A stretch of DNA of 64,000 bases from JAJPKK01 sp963800215 (lineage in GTDB: Bacteria > Pseudomonadota > Alphaproteobacteria > Rhizobiales > Xanthobacteraceae). The DNA lies in NCBI GenBank assembly GCA_963800215.1, contig CAWCZY010000018.1, positions 248,001 through 312,000 on the forward strand. Direction: 5' to 3'. Under the pieces are notes generated by a model. The model was not told where the DNA came from, ran no database searches, and saw only the letters and a list, made by a program, of their open reading frames with translations. Each line of letters opens with the position of its first letter. Positions within the stretch are counted from its first letter, which is position 1. The translations under genes were made by a program, and so were the position numbers. Of this stretch, positions 19,926-29,017 are shown one piece after another.

Positions 19926-20256
19926 TGGATCTATTGTGAATGACTTGGATTTGTGAGCGTCTGCAGGTATTTCCCGCACAACATATTGCAGCGAGCCACT
20001 GGGCCGGACCGCATCGCCGACGCCGTGCCGAGAACATACAAAGTCGTTTGCCGACGCTGAGATCTGGACAAGCCGTCGGTGCCCCGCCTGGCGCCACCAC
20101 GGTGGGTTTGCCCGCCTTACCGGAAATCGCGGGCTTCATCGCAACCGGCGATAGCGCCACGGGCTCGGGCGCCCTGGGGTGCCATGGTGCCGCTGTCCCG
20201 CAGGAGGCTTCGGGACCGCGATATCAGCGCGCCCGGACGGCGGCACGTACCGGCCG

Positions 20257-20742
20257 TCACTTGCTCACGGGAGCGATCGGCGGGTGCTCGTCCTCGCCGG
20301 ACAATTCGCCCAGCACCGTCTCGAAGTCCTTGGCCTCGCGGAAGTTGCGGTAAACCGAGGCGAAGCGGACATAGGCGACGTCGTCGAGGTCGCGCAGATG
20401 CGCCATCACGGTCTCGCCGATGGTCTCGGTGGTGACTTCGTTCTCGCCGAGGTTTTCGAGGTCGCGCACGATCTTGGAGACAGTCTGCTCGACCCTTTCA
20501 GGGTCGACATTGCGCTTGCGCAGCGCGATCACCACGGAACGCGCGAGCTTGTCGCGGTCGAACGGCACCCGCCTGCCGTTGCGCTTGATGACGGAGAGTT
20601 CGCGCAGTTGCACCCGCTCGAAGGTGGTGAAGCGGAATCCGCAGGCGAGGCACAGGCGCCGCCGGCGGATCGCGGCGGAATCCTCGGTCGGCCGGGAATC
20701 CTTCACCTGGGTGTCGAGGCTGGTGCAATTCGGGCAGCGCAT
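20257..20742 (-). CDS. nrdR: Transcriptional repressor NrdR
   Basis: 161 residues. N-terminal zinc ribbon with CPNC and CLAC pairs around the conserved TQVKDSRPTED and IRRRRLCLACGFRFTTFER, then an ATP-cone domain (VIKRNGRRVPFDRDKLARSV). NrdR senses dATP/ATP and represses ribonucleotide reductase genes at NrdR boxes. Its start is 10 bp after the glyA stop, so glyA and nrdR form an operon, as usual in the order. Confidence 0.97.
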   Translation of the reverse strand: MRCPNCTSLDTQVKDSRPTEDSAAIRRRRLCLACGFRFTTFERVQLRELSVIKRNGRRVPFDRDKLARSVVIALRKRNVDPERVEQTVSKIVRDLENLGENEVTTETIGETVMAHLRDLDDVAYVRFASVYRNFREAKDFETVLGELSGEDEHPPIAPVSK

Positions 20743-20752
20743 GGGTCCCTCG

Positions 20753-22057
20753 TCAGGAGTAGATCGGAAACCGCGCGAGCAGGTGCTTGACCTTGTCGCG
20801 CACCGCCGTCTCGATGAGGCTGTCGGCCTCGACGCCCTTTTGCGACAGCACGTCGAGCACGTCGGAGATCAATTCGCCGACCTCGCGGAACTCGGCGACG
20901 CCGAAGCCGCGGGTGGTGCCGGCGGGCGATCCGAGCCGGATGCCGGACGTGACCGCGGGCTTCTCGGGATCGAAGGGAATGCCGTTCTTGTTGCAGGTGA
21001 TGTGGGCGCGGCCGAGCGCCGCCTCCGCCACCTTGCCGGTCAGCCGCTTGGGCCGCAGGTCGACCAGCATCAGATGGGTGTCGGTGCCGCCGGAGACGAT
21101 GTCGCAGCCGCGCGCCTTCAGCGTCTCCGCCAGCACCTTGGCGTTCTCGACGACGCTCGCGGCATAGGCCTTGAACGAGGGCTGCAGCGCCTCGCCGAAC
21201 GCCACCGCCTTGGCGGCGATGACATGCATCAGCGGCCCGCCCTGCAGGCCCGGAAACACCGCCGAATTGATCTTCTTGGCGAGATCCTCATGGTCGGTGA
21301 GGATGACGCCGCCGCGCGGCCCGCGCAGGGTCTTGTGGGTGGTGGTGGTCACGATCTGGGCATGGGGAAACGGGCTCGGATGCACCCCGCCGGCGACCAG
21401 GCCCGCGAAATGCGCCATGTCCACCATGAGAACGGCGCCGACCTCGTCGGCGATCTCGCGGAAGCGCTTGAAGTCGATGATGCGCGGATAGGCCGAGCCG
21501 CCGGCGATGATCACCTTGGGGCGGCTCTCCCGGGCGAGCCGCGCGACTTCGTCCATGTCGATCAACTGGTCGTCGCGGCGCACGCTGTAAGGCACCACCT
21601 TGAACCACTTGCCGGACATGTTGACCGGCGAGCCGTGGGACAGATGCCCGCCGGCGGCGAGGTTGAGCCCCATGAAGGTGTCGCCGGGCTGCATCAGCGC
21701 CATGAAGGCGGCGGCATTGGCGGACGCGCCGGAATGCGGCTGGACGTTTGCGAATCCACATCCGAAAAGCTTGGTAACACGTTGGATTGCCAGGTTTTCA
21801 GCGATGTCGACGAACTGGCAGCCGCCGTAGTAGCGCCGCCCCGGCAGTCCCTCCGCATATTTGTTGGTGAGCACCGAGCCCTGGGCTTCGAGCACGGCGC
21901 GGCTGACGATGTTCTCCGAGGCGATCAGCTCGATCTCGTCGCGCTGGCGGCCGAGCTCGAGCCGGATCGCATCGGCGATCTCCGGATCGCTCTCGGCGAG
22001 CGTCGCGGTGAACATGTTCCGCGCTGGCTGTGCAGTCGGCTGGACGGGTTTATTCAT
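20753..22057 (-). CDS. glyA: Serine hydroxymethyltransferase
   Basis: 434 residues. Interconverts serine and glycine with tetrahydrofolate using PLP. Seen: EIELIASENIVSRAVLEAQG, KYAEGLPGRRYYGGCQFVD, PHSGASANAAAF, the AHFAGLVAGG strand and the PLP lysine in VTTTTHKTLRGPRGG. ATG 22057 (MNKPVQPTAQ) is chosen because the upstream in-frame 128 codons cross a dispersed palindrome and are not coding. First gene of the glyA-nrdR operon. Confidence 0.97.
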   Translation of the reverse strand: MNKPVQPTAQPARNMFTATLAESDPEIADAIRLELGRQRDEIELIASENIVSRAVLEAQGSVLTNKYAEGLPGRRYYGGCQFVDIAENLAIQRVTKLFGCGFANVQPHSGASANAAAFMALMQPGDTFMGLNLAAGGHLSHGSPVNMSGKWFKVVPYSVRRDDQLIDMDEVARLARESRPKVIIAGGSAYPRIIDFKRFREIADEVGAVLMVDMAHFAGLVAGGVHPSPFPHAQIVTTTTHKTLRGPRGGVILTDHEDLAKKINSAVFPGLQGGPLMHVIAAKAVAFGEALQPSFKAYAASVVENAKVLAETLKARGCDIVSGGTDTHLMLVDLRPKRLTGKVAEAALGRAHITCNKNGIPFDPEKPAVTSGIRLGSPAGTTRGFGVAEFREVGELISDVLDVLSQKGVEADSLIETAVRDKVKHLLARFPIYS

Positions 22058-22233
22058 CGGAAAATCCAAACGGGCGCCCGCGAGGGTGGCAGCCGGCACG
22101 GCCAGGAGACGAAGGGTTGCCCGGCCCACGGACAACTGGGGTCGCGATACCACATCGCCCCCCTCCCCGCCAAGTTTGGTCGCGCGGCGAACGTACAGGC
22201 GCAAGATGTTGTGGGGCGGTACTGACACTTCGC

Positions 22234-22323
22234 TGTCATCGCCCGGCTCGACCGGGCGATCCAGTAAACGCCGACCGTGAGTACTGGATTGCCCGGTCAA
22301 GCCGGGCAAGCCGGGCAATGACA
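22234..22323. repeat. Dispersed palindrome, family A, copy 1
   Basis: Starts TGTCATCGCCCGGCTCGACC and ends with the complementary GGTCAAGCCGGGCAATGACA after a CCAGTA...TACTGG inner stem. This copy carries an extra AAGCCGGGC tandem near its right end. It lies in the glyA leader. Related copies are at 34175, 38366 and a half copy at 61041. Confidence 0.85.
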
Positions 22324-22394
22324 ATTGGATGAGCCCAAGCGGAAATTGCTCATGCCCCGCAAGCAACGGTGCCACATCCCCCCACCTCTGAATC

Positions 22395-22422
22395 AAAAAA
22401 CCCCCGGCTGTGAGGCCGGGGG
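22395..22422 (-). terminator. Rho-independent terminator of ldtR
   Basis: On the minus strand CCCCCGGC pairs with GCCGGGGG around a 6-base loop and is followed by six T residues (22395-22400). It lies 21 bp after the ldtR stop. Confidence 0.9.
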
Positions 22423-22443
22423 GTTCGAGGACCGAGCGCAAGA

Positions 22444-22956
22444 TCAGAGGCGGTATAAGATCTGGTCGGTCCAGAAACGCTCGAGGCGGTGCAACGCCTT
22501 GTTGAGCGTGACAAACTCGTCGGCATTGATGCCGCCGACCTGCTCCACGGTGCGGACATGCTTGTGGTAGAGCGCGTCGACGATGTTGCGGACCTCGCGG
22601 CCCTTCTCGGTGAGCTTGATGCGCACCGAGCGGCGATCGACCCGCGAGCGCTGGTGATCGAGGAAGCCGATCTCGACCAGCTTCTTGAGATTGTAGGAGA
22701 CGTTGGAGCCGAGATAGTAGCCGCGCGTGCGCAGCTCGCCGGCGGTCAGCTCCTTGTCGCCGATGTTGTAGAGCAGCAGCGCCTGGACCGAATTGATGTC
22801 GGCGCGGCCGCGGCGGTCGAATTCGTCCTTGATGACGTCGAGCAGGCGGCGGTGTAGGCGCTCGACGAGCGTCAGCGACTCCAGATAAAGCGGGCGGACG
22901 TGCTCGAAGCGCTGATCGCGCTCTGCGGGTTCTGCCGCCTTCAAGACTGCTTTCAT
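22444..22956 (-). CDS. ldtR: MarR-family regulator LdtR
   Basis: 170 residues with a winged helix-turn-helix. Helix pair TAGELRTRGYYLGSNVSYNLKKLV and wing LDHQRSRVDRRSVRIKLTEKG match LdtR, the MarR-type regulator studied in Liberibacter and Sinorhizobium that controls an L,D-transpeptidase and stress tolerance genes. The N-terminus (RPLYLESLTLVERLHRRLLD) is also characteristic. Own terminator downstream; the upstream region carries AT-rich stretches suited to a promoter. Regulation of the targets is known from relatives, not shown here. Confidence 0.9.
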   Translation of the reverse strand: MKAVLKAAEPAERDQRFEHVRPLYLESLTLVERLHRRLLDVIKDEFDRRGRADINSVQALLLYNIGDKELTAGELRTRGYYLGSNVSYNLKKLVEIGFLDHQRSRVDRRSVRIKLTEKGREVRNIVDALYHKHVRTVEQVGGINADEFVTLNKALHRLERFWTDQILYRL

Positions 22957-23333
22957 GGGTGACGCCTTCCTGCTTTTATTTTCGAGCGGCGAGGCTCCTG
23001 TTCCCCACCCTCTTGTTCGAAAACTCTACCCACAACGATCTAAAATCGACTTAAACAATACTGTGAAGACGAGGTTTATGGGCACGCATCAATGCTTGCG
23101 GACGCGTTAACGCTGCAGCCGCGCCGGGGCTTGGCAACAGCGGCTCGCGCGCGCCCTGCCTCGTCGAGAAGAGCCGGATTATGCTGGACTAATCCGCACC
23201 GCGGTCCGCAAGCGAGCGCGCCGGCGGATGTCGGAGTCGGGTTACGGCTTCATCCTTCATTCACTGCAAAATCGCAGCTTTCGTTCACTGCGAAATCAGT
23301 GCGAAACCGCGCTCGCCGGTGGCGAGACCTGCG
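22957..23333. other. Intergenic region upstream of ldtR
   Basis: About 375 bp. Contains an AT-rich stretch at 23030-23070 (ATCGACTTAAACAATACTG) probably part of the ldtR promoter, and an imperfect direct repeat near 23265-23300 (TTCACTGCAAAATC and TTCACTGCGAAATC). No gene recognised. Confidence 0.5.
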
Positions 23334-23780
23334 TCACCGCGGATGTTCGCGCGCCGCCATCAGCGCAAACGCGAGATAGGCGGCGACCGCGACGACGTTC
23401 AAGCCGATCACCACCACGCTGGTGCCATAGACCTGGGGAAGAAATACGTGGACGACGATCAGCGACACCGTCGACGTGAGCCACACCACCGCGCCCCATG
23501 GCGCCACCAGCCACAGCCCGACCGCGGCGACGAGATCGATCACCGAGAAGAACACCGTGGTCACCTGCCAGGATTGGATGTGAGCCTCGAACCCACCCTC
23601 CTCGCCGATGATGCCGCACACTTGCGCCCAGCTATAGAGGCCTTTGATCATGGAAATGCAGGCCATGACCCGCAGGAACAGCGCGAGGCGGCCGGACCAG
23701 TCGGTGCCGGCCCAATTGAGCATGGCGCCGTGGGCCGGCCTTATGTTCTCGATGGCGTCGTCGGCGCGCGGGTTGCTCAT
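23334..23780 (-). CDS. DUF6163-like membrane protein
   Basis: 148 residues with four predicted membrane helices: LFLRVMACISMIKGLYSWAQ, VTTVFFSVIDLVAAVGLWLV, AVVWLTSTVSLIVVHVFL and VVVIGLNVVAVAAYLAFALM. The pattern around WQ-TTVFF-VIDL-AAVGLW matches my memory of DUF6163 proteins of Rhizobiales, which have no known function. ATG overlaps the stop of the upstream CoA hydrolase gene by four bases (ATGA at 23777-23780), so the two are translated together. Confidence 0.75.
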   Translation of the reverse strand: MSNPRADDAIENIRPAHGAMLNWAGTDWSGRLALFLRVMACISMIKGLYSWAQVCGIIGEEGGFEAHIQSWQVTTVFFSVIDLVAAVGLWLVAPWGAVVWLTSTVSLIVVHVFLPQVYGTSVVVIGLNVVAVAAYLAFALMAAREHPR

Positions 23781-24838
23781 GGGAGCGCAAGTTCCTCGTC
23801 GACTGCGGCGAAATGGCGGTCGACCTCGGCCTGCGTCACCTCGGCGAGAGTCGCGGGACGCCAGCGCGGCCGGTTGTCCTTGTCGATGATCACGGCGCGA
23901 ATGCCCTCATAGAAGTCCTCTCCATAGACGACGCGCGAAACGATGCGCCATTCCGCGCGCATGCAGTCCGCAAACGACCACTCCCCGCCGCGCCGCAGCT
24001 GCGCCAGCGCGAGCTTGAGGCTGAGCGGCGCCTTGGCACGGATCGTCGCAGCGGCGGCGCCGGCCCATTGCGCGTCGGCGTGTACCGACGACGCCTCGGC
24101 GTCGAGCCGCGCCAGTATATCCTCGACGCGGTCGCCGGCGAAATTTCGATCGATGGCGACGCGGGGCGCGACAAGCGCCCCCTGCCCCGCCGGCTGCGCG
24201 AAGGCGCCGAGCAGGGCGTCGACCGGCGCCGCGCCGCACAGCGCGTCGATGAGATCGCCGAACCGCGCCGACGCGACGCGGTGGGTGGCGACCCCTGTGG
24301 CGACGCCGTCCGCCGGCCCGAGCCGTTCCCCCGTCAGCGCGCAATAGGTGCCGAGTTCGCCCGGAAACCGCGGCAGGAACCAGGTCGCGCCGATATCGGG
24401 AAAGAAGCCGATGCCGACCTCCGGCATGGCGAACAGGAATCTATCGCCGGCGACGCGATGGGAGCCGTGCACCGAGACGCCGGCGCCGCCGCCCATCACG
24501 ATCCCGTCGATCAGCGCCACATAGGGCTTGGGGTAATGCTTGATCGCCGCATTGAGCCGGTATTCTTCGCGCCAGAACGCGAGCGCATCCTGCTGACGCC
24601 CGGCTTGGGCGGCCTCGTAGATTCCGCGCAGGTCGCCACCGGCCGAAAACGCGCGGTCGCCGGCTGCGGTGACGACGATGCGGGTGACGGCGGGATCGTC
24701 GCGCCACGCCTCGAGCTGGGCGTGCAGCAGGCGCACCATCGCCAACGTCACCGCATTGAGCGCCGCCGGCCGGTTGAGGGTCACGATCCCTGCGGTGCCG
24801 CGGCGGTCGAACACGACTTCGGGTTGTTCGGTCGCCAT
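23777..24838 (-). CDS. Enoyl-CoA hydratase/isomerase family, 3-hydroxyisobutyryl-CoA hydrolase-like
   Basis: 353 residues, longer than plain enoyl-CoA hydratases and typical of 3-hydroxyisobutyryl-CoA hydrolase (valine degradation). Crotonase features: VTLNRPAALNAVTLAMV, the oxyanion-hole strand AFSAGGDLRGIYE, and MGGGAGVSVHGSHRVAGD followed by FAMPEVGIGFFPDIGATWFL, which is diagnostic for the HIBCH group. C-terminal YEGIRAVIIDKDNRPRW is also typical. ATG 24838 is chosen; a GTG 15 bases upstream is possible. First gene of a two-gene operon with the DUF6163-like protein. Confidence 0.9.
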   Translation of the reverse strand: MATEQPEVVFDRRGTAGIVTLNRPAALNAVTLAMVRLLHAQLEAWRDDPAVTRIVVTAAGDRAFSAGGDLRGIYEAAQAGRQQDALAFWREEYRLNAAIKHYPKPYVALIDGIVMGGGAGVSVHGSHRVAGDRFLFAMPEVGIGFFPDIGATWFLPRFPGELGTYCALTGERLGPADGVATGVATHRVASARFGDLIDALCGAAPVDALLGAFAQPAGQGALVAPRVAIDRNFAGDRVEDILARLDAEASSVHADAQWAGAAAATIRAKAPLSLKLALAQLRRGGEWSFADCMRAEWRIVSRVVYGEDFYEGIRAVIIDKDNRPRWRPATLAEVTQAEVDRHFAAVDEELALP

Positions 24839-24949
24839 CGCCAAGGTTCCCACAACATTGGACCGCGGACTGCTTGACCGGAGATGGTCGATGTCCGACT
24901 ACTCAACGCGGACAGCAAAGCTCATCGAAATCAGCCCAGGGGCCTGTTC

Positions 24950-26167
24950 ATGAACGAGCTTCCCCGCAAACTCCAGCCCGCCATCGCTCCGATCGAGGTC
25001 ACGCGTGTCGACGTGCTGACCGGCGCCGAACTGGCGGGATGCCGCCGATGGCGGCGCGCCTTCGCCGACGAACGCAAGGACCGCCGCTATTACGAGATCG
25101 TCGAAGCGACCCTGAGCCAGGGCTTCGACCACCGCTATTTCGCCCTGCGGGATGCCGGCGGCGAGGTGCGCGCGGTGGCCCCGTTCTTCGTGCTGGACCA
25201 GGATTTGTGCGCCGGCATGAGCGCGGGCGCGCGCAAGGTCATCGCCGCGCTGCGGCGGCTGTGGCCGCACTTCATGACGGCGCGCACCCTGATGATCGGC
25301 TGCGCCGCCGGCGAAGGCCATCTCGACGGCGATGACGAGGTGCCTCACGACGCCCAGGCGCGGCTCCTCGCCGCATCGATCCCCGCCCACGCCGCCAGGC
25401 TCGGGGCGCGCCTCGTCGTCTTCAAGGAATTCCCGGCGAAATACCGCGGCGCGCTCGCCGGCGTCGTCGCCGCCGGATATACCCGGGTGCCGAGCTACCC
25501 GATGACCCGGCTCGACATCGACTATCCGTCCTTCGACGCGTACATGGTCCGGGCGCTGTCGCGCAAGACGCGCCAGGACCTGCGGGTGAAGTTCCGCGCC
25601 GCCGCCGCGGCGGCGCCCATCGCGCTCACGGTGGTGCGCGATATCGCGCCGCTCATCGATGACGTCTATCCGCTCTATCTTCAGGTGTTCGAACGCTCGA
25701 GATTCCGTTTCGAGAAGCTGACGAGGGAATTCCTGTGCGAGCTCGGCCGGCGGATGCCGGACAAGGTGCGCTATTTCATCTGGCGGCAGGACGGGCGGCT
25801 CGTCGCGTTCAGCCTGTGCATGGTCGAAGGCGACGACATCTACGCCGAATATCTCGGGCTCGACTACACCCTCGCACTGAAATTGCACCTCTACCACTAT
25901 GCGTTCCGCGACGTGGTGAGCTGGGCGATGGCCAACGGCTACAAGAATTTCCGCAGCAGTGGGCTCAATTACGATCCCAAGCTCCACCTGCGCGCACGGC
26001 TCGATCCGATCGACCTCTACGTGCGCCATACCTCGCCGGTGGTGAACGCTGTGCTGGCGAGAATGCTGCCGGTTTTGGAGCCAACCCATGCCGACCCGAT
26101 CCTGCGGCGGTTCCCGAATTACGGCGAGGTCTGGGGGCGCAGCGCCGACGGCGTGGATCGGGTGTAA
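24950..26167 (+). CDS. GNAT/BioF2-like acetyltransferase
   Basis: 405 residues with a C-terminal GNAT fold of the BioF2/FemAB-like type: SFDAYMVRALSRKTRQDLRV, then YPLYLQVFERSRFRFEKLT, FIWRQDGRLVAFSLCMVEGD and the long helix VSWAMANGYKNFRSSGLNYD. Such proteins transfer acyl or aminoacyl groups in envelope or small-molecule synthesis; the substrate is unknown. ATG 24950 (MNELPRKLQP) follows AGGGGC. It diverges from the CoA hydrolase gene and is followed by an AT-richer 200-bp gap and the restriction-modification pair. Confidence 0.82.
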   Translation: MNELPRKLQPAIAPIEVTRVDVLTGAELAGCRRWRRAFADERKDRRYYEIVEATLSQGFDHRYFALRDAGGEVRAVAPFFVLDQDLCAGMSAGARKVIAALRRLWPHFMTARTLMIGCAAGEGHLDGDDEVPHDAQARLLAASIPAHAARLGARLVVFKEFPAKYRGALAGVVAAGYTRVPSYPMTRLDIDYPSFDAYMVRALSRKTRQDLRVKFRAAAAAAPIALTVVRDIAPLIDDVYPLYLQVFERSRFRFEKLTREFLCELGRRMPDKVRYFIWRQDGRLVAFSLCMVEGDDIYAEYLGLDYTLALKLHLYHYAFRDVVSWAMANGYKNFRSSGLNYDPKLHLRARLDPIDLYVRHTSPVVNAVLARMLPVLEPTHADPILRRFPNYGEVWGRSADGVDRV

Positions 26168-26367
26168 TGCCTTCTGGCCGAATCTGATCGACAGCAGGCC
26201 GGTAGTGAAATTCCGCGCCGGCAGGGTTGGACTTTGTTCCTTGTTTGTTCTATGTGTCTGCAAACTTATTCCACCCACAGGGCCGTATATATCTGTGACG
26301 AATCGGAGGCTTCGGTTGTTCCTGAGTCCTCCTGTCTGTAGGGTCGGGCCAACCATTGGACGGTCAC

Positions 26368-27396
26368 ATGCCCGCTGCAAAACAAAAAAGCCAGCCTGAA
26401 CAGCCGGTCTCGGGCCTTGCCCCGGCGGACATTGTGGACCGGCTGTTTACCGGTCACGCCGCGGAGGTGCTGCGCGGCTTTCCCGAGGGCAGCATCGATC
26501 TGGTGGTGACGTCACCACCTTATTGGAACGCTGTTGAATATGACCAGGGGGAGCATTCCTGGACCTCCTATGAGGCCTACCTCGCCGACATGCAAACGGT
26601 CTGGAACCAGTGTGCGCGGGTGCTGCGGCCAAACGGCAAGTTGTGCATCAACGCGCCGCTGATGCCGATCCCGAAGGATGTCATCCAGCAGCACACGCGG
26701 CACCTGAAGAACATCGCATTCGACATGGACCACGAGATTCTCGCAGAGACGGACCTTCAGCGGTACAGCCTTTTCGTCTGGCAGAAGCAGACGTCGAAAA
26801 TGATGTTCGGAAGCTACCCGTATCCCGGCAACATCATCGAGAACAACACGATCGAATTCATCAACGTCTACGTGAAGCCGGGCAAGCCACCCAAATTCGA
26901 AAGCGAGGTAAAGGACGCGAACGAGCTCACGCGGACCGAATGGCTCGATCTCGCGCAGCAGGTCTGGTTCATGTACCCTGAGGACGTGAAGCGCGAGGGC
27001 GATCATCCGGCGCCGTTTCCGGAGAAGCTGCCGGCGCGCCTGATGCGCCTCTACACCTACGGCGCGGTGGCGCATTTTCCCGGCGAGGTCGTGCTCGACC
27101 CCTTCGTCGGCACCGGCACGACGTGCGCCGTCGCCAAGAGCATGGGCCGCCGTTACGTCGGCATCGACATCAATCCGGCCTACGTGAAGATCGCGCAGGA
27201 GCGGGTGCGCGACGCCGTCGGCTTCGAGCCCCTGCTTCTGGTCGGCCGTGCCAAATATCCGGGCAAGGAAGAGCTCACGGACATCGCTGCCGCCGAAGCG
27301 GGCAGCAACGGCAAAGTTGCCGAAGCAAAACACAAACGTAAGACCTACGGACGCAAGGTGAAGATTAAGGACGACGAGCAGCTGACGCTCGTCTAG
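26368..27396 (+). CDS. Beta-class DNA methyltransferase of a type II R-M system
   Basis: 342 residues. Motif IV TSPPYW at residues 48-53 comes first and the AdoMet motif I DPFVGTGTT at 244-252 comes last, with the target-recognition region between, which is the beta-class order. The TSPPY form favours N4-cytosine methylation but N6-adenine cannot be excluded. GIDINPAYVKIAQER follows motif I. ATG 26368 is the likely start; TTG 26356 is in frame. The partner endonuclease gene starts 24 bp downstream on the same strand. Base composition is less GC-rich than in flanking housekeeping genes. Recognition sequence unknown. Confidence 0.92.
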   Translation: MPAAKQKSQPEQPVSGLAPADIVDRLFTGHAAEVLRGFPEGSIDLVVTSPPYWNAVEYDQGEHSWTSYEAYLADMQTVWNQCARVLRPNGKLCINAPLMPIPKDVIQQHTRHLKNIAFDMDHEILAETDLQRYSLFVWQKQTSKMMFGSYPYPGNIIENNTIEFINVYVKPGKPPKFESEVKDANELTRTEWLDLAQQVWFMYPEDVKREGDHPAPFPEKLPARLMRLYTYGAVAHFPGEVVLDPFVGTGTTCAVAKSMGRRYVGIDINPAYVKIAQERVRDAVGFEPLLLVGRAKYPGKEELTDIAAAEAGSNGKVAEAKHKRKTYGRKVKIKDDEQLTLV

Positions 27397-27420
27397 CTCT
27401 GCGGCCGGGGGCCGGAGCCA

Positions 27421-28803
27421 ATGGCGAAGGCGAAGCTTACGCTTGCAAAGGAATGGCGCCAGTTCGCCAATCGCTTCGGGATTGATCGTGCCTATTGGTA
27501 CGTCCCGAAGGGACTGGCCGTGAGCACTGATTCCCTGAAGCCCCGCCTGAAGGTCCTAAAGGAATTCGAAGGCGGCAAGGCATGGCGCGATTGCCAGCAG
27601 GACTATGTCCAGCGCCTCAACGACGAGGCGATTTCCGTCGCAGCTGCCGACTGGGACGAAGGCGGCGCCCCCCTCGCCCGGATGCTCAAGCAGGTATTTG
27701 TCATACTCGGCCTCGCATGGGTCAACTCAAATGACCGCATCGAGATCACTCCCGCCGGCGACAAGTTTCTGACGAACAAGGATCCGGACGGCGTCCTATC
27801 CGATCAAATGTCGCGTTACCAATTCACCAACCGCAGTATAGCATCTATCGCGCACCAGGCTATCGCGCTCCACCCGATTCCGTTTCTGGGCGAGGTGCTC
27901 CGAAGCATCGATGGTCAGAGCATAGACGCCGCCGAATACATGCTTTTCGTTTCGAGGGCGAAGACGTTCAAGGATGTCGACGCGGTGATCGACCAGATCG
28001 AGCGCTTCCGCGGCCTGCCGGGCGAAATGAAGGCAACCGTCGTCGATAACTGCAATTCCTTCAAGCTTCCAGGGATTCGACGCTCCAGCATATACAACAC
28101 CATCCGGCTCGATCGGCCCTATGCGCTCAAAATGTTCGCGCTGTCGCGGCTGGTGGAGATCAACGATGATGGGGGGCTCGCGATCCGCAAGGGCTCGCTC
28201 AAGGCATATCGCAGCTATCTGGCCGACTACGGCCGCGACGGCGCTTACATCGAATTCGCTAACGAGAAGGACTGGATCGCCTATTTCGGCGACCCGAAGG
28301 CGGCGCCGACGGTCGACACCGCGCTGGAATACTATGTCAACAAGGGTGACGTCGCCGCAGCTATTGCAACCAAGAAGATCACCGCCAAGTCAGCCAGGGA
28401 ACTCGCGGAATTTCAGGACATGATCGTGTCCGAGAAGGCGGTCGAAGATTACCTCGAAAACCACCTCGAAGTGATAGGCTCCAAGATTGGCGCCAAGCTC
28501 AAGCTCGTCGGGCGGCAGTACAGCACCACCGTCGGGCCCATCGATCTACTCGCCATCGATACGAAAAACCGGGATTACGTCGTCATCGAACTCAAGAAGG
28601 GTCGGAGCGCCGATAAAGTATACGGCCAGTGCTCCCGCTACATGGGTTGGGTTCGCAAGAACCTCGCGCCGGAAGGTGCCAAGGTGCATGGCGTCATCGT
28701 GGCACGGCAAATCGACGACAAACTTAAGGCGGCGCGTGACGCGCATGATACAAGGGTTCATCTCATCGAGTTTGAGATGAAGATCGGGGCGACCGCGGTC
28801 TAA
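27421..28803 (+). CDS. Putative restriction endonuclease with C-terminal NucS/DUF91-like nuclease
   Basis: 460 residues. The C-terminal part (about 335-460) reads like the NucS/DUF91 nuclease fold: VEDYLENHLEVIG, then GPIDLLAID with D375 and YVVIELKKG with E390 and K392, forming a PD-(D/E)XK centre, followed by a QCSRYMGWV helix. The N-terminal 330 residues are helical, with MSRYQFTNRSIASIAHQAIA and HPIPFLGEVL, and vaguely recall AlwI-type endonucleases; they may hold target recognition. The adjacent methyltransferase supports a restriction role. ATG 27421 follows GGAG. The domain combination is less usual and deserves structural comparison. Confidence 0.8.
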   Translation: MAKAKLTLAKEWRQFANRFGIDRAYWYVPKGLAVSTDSLKPRLKVLKEFEGGKAWRDCQQDYVQRLNDEAISVAAADWDEGGAPLARMLKQVFVILGLAWVNSNDRIEITPAGDKFLTNKDPDGVLSDQMSRYQFTNRSIASIAHQAIALHPIPFLGEVLRSIDGQSIDAAEYMLFVSRAKTFKDVDAVIDQIERFRGLPGEMKATVVDNCNSFKLPGIRRSSIYNTIRLDRPYALKMFALSRLVEINDDGGLAIRKGSLKAYRSYLADYGRDGAYIEFANEKDWIAYFGDPKAAPTVDTALEYYVNKGDVAAAIATKKITAKSARELAEFQDMIVSEKAVEDYLENHLEVIGSKIGAKLKLVGRQYSTTVGPIDLLAIDTKNRDYVVIELKKGRSADKVYGQCSRYMGWVRKNLAPEGAKVHGVIVARQIDDKLKAARDAHDTRVHLIEFEMKIGATAV

Positions 28804-29017
28804 CGCGGCAGAAGACTCCGCGAGGCCGGCTGGAGCGAATGGCCAAGCCCGGGGCGGACCATTTCTGACGGCTTGGTCGGTGCGACAAGGGCAAAGAAGG
28901 CGGGATACAGGTCTCTCCGGCTTAGCGGCGCCAGGCCCTTCCAGCCCGCGACCGTCCTACTGGAATTGGCGGAATTTTAAGGATAAAAAGGCTACAGTTC
29001 CCCGAAGGAGCTTCTCT

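Noticed and set aside
22058..22233. Riboswitch in the glyA leader
   Set aside because: The sequence shows no recognisable glycine, SAM or THF aptamer core.
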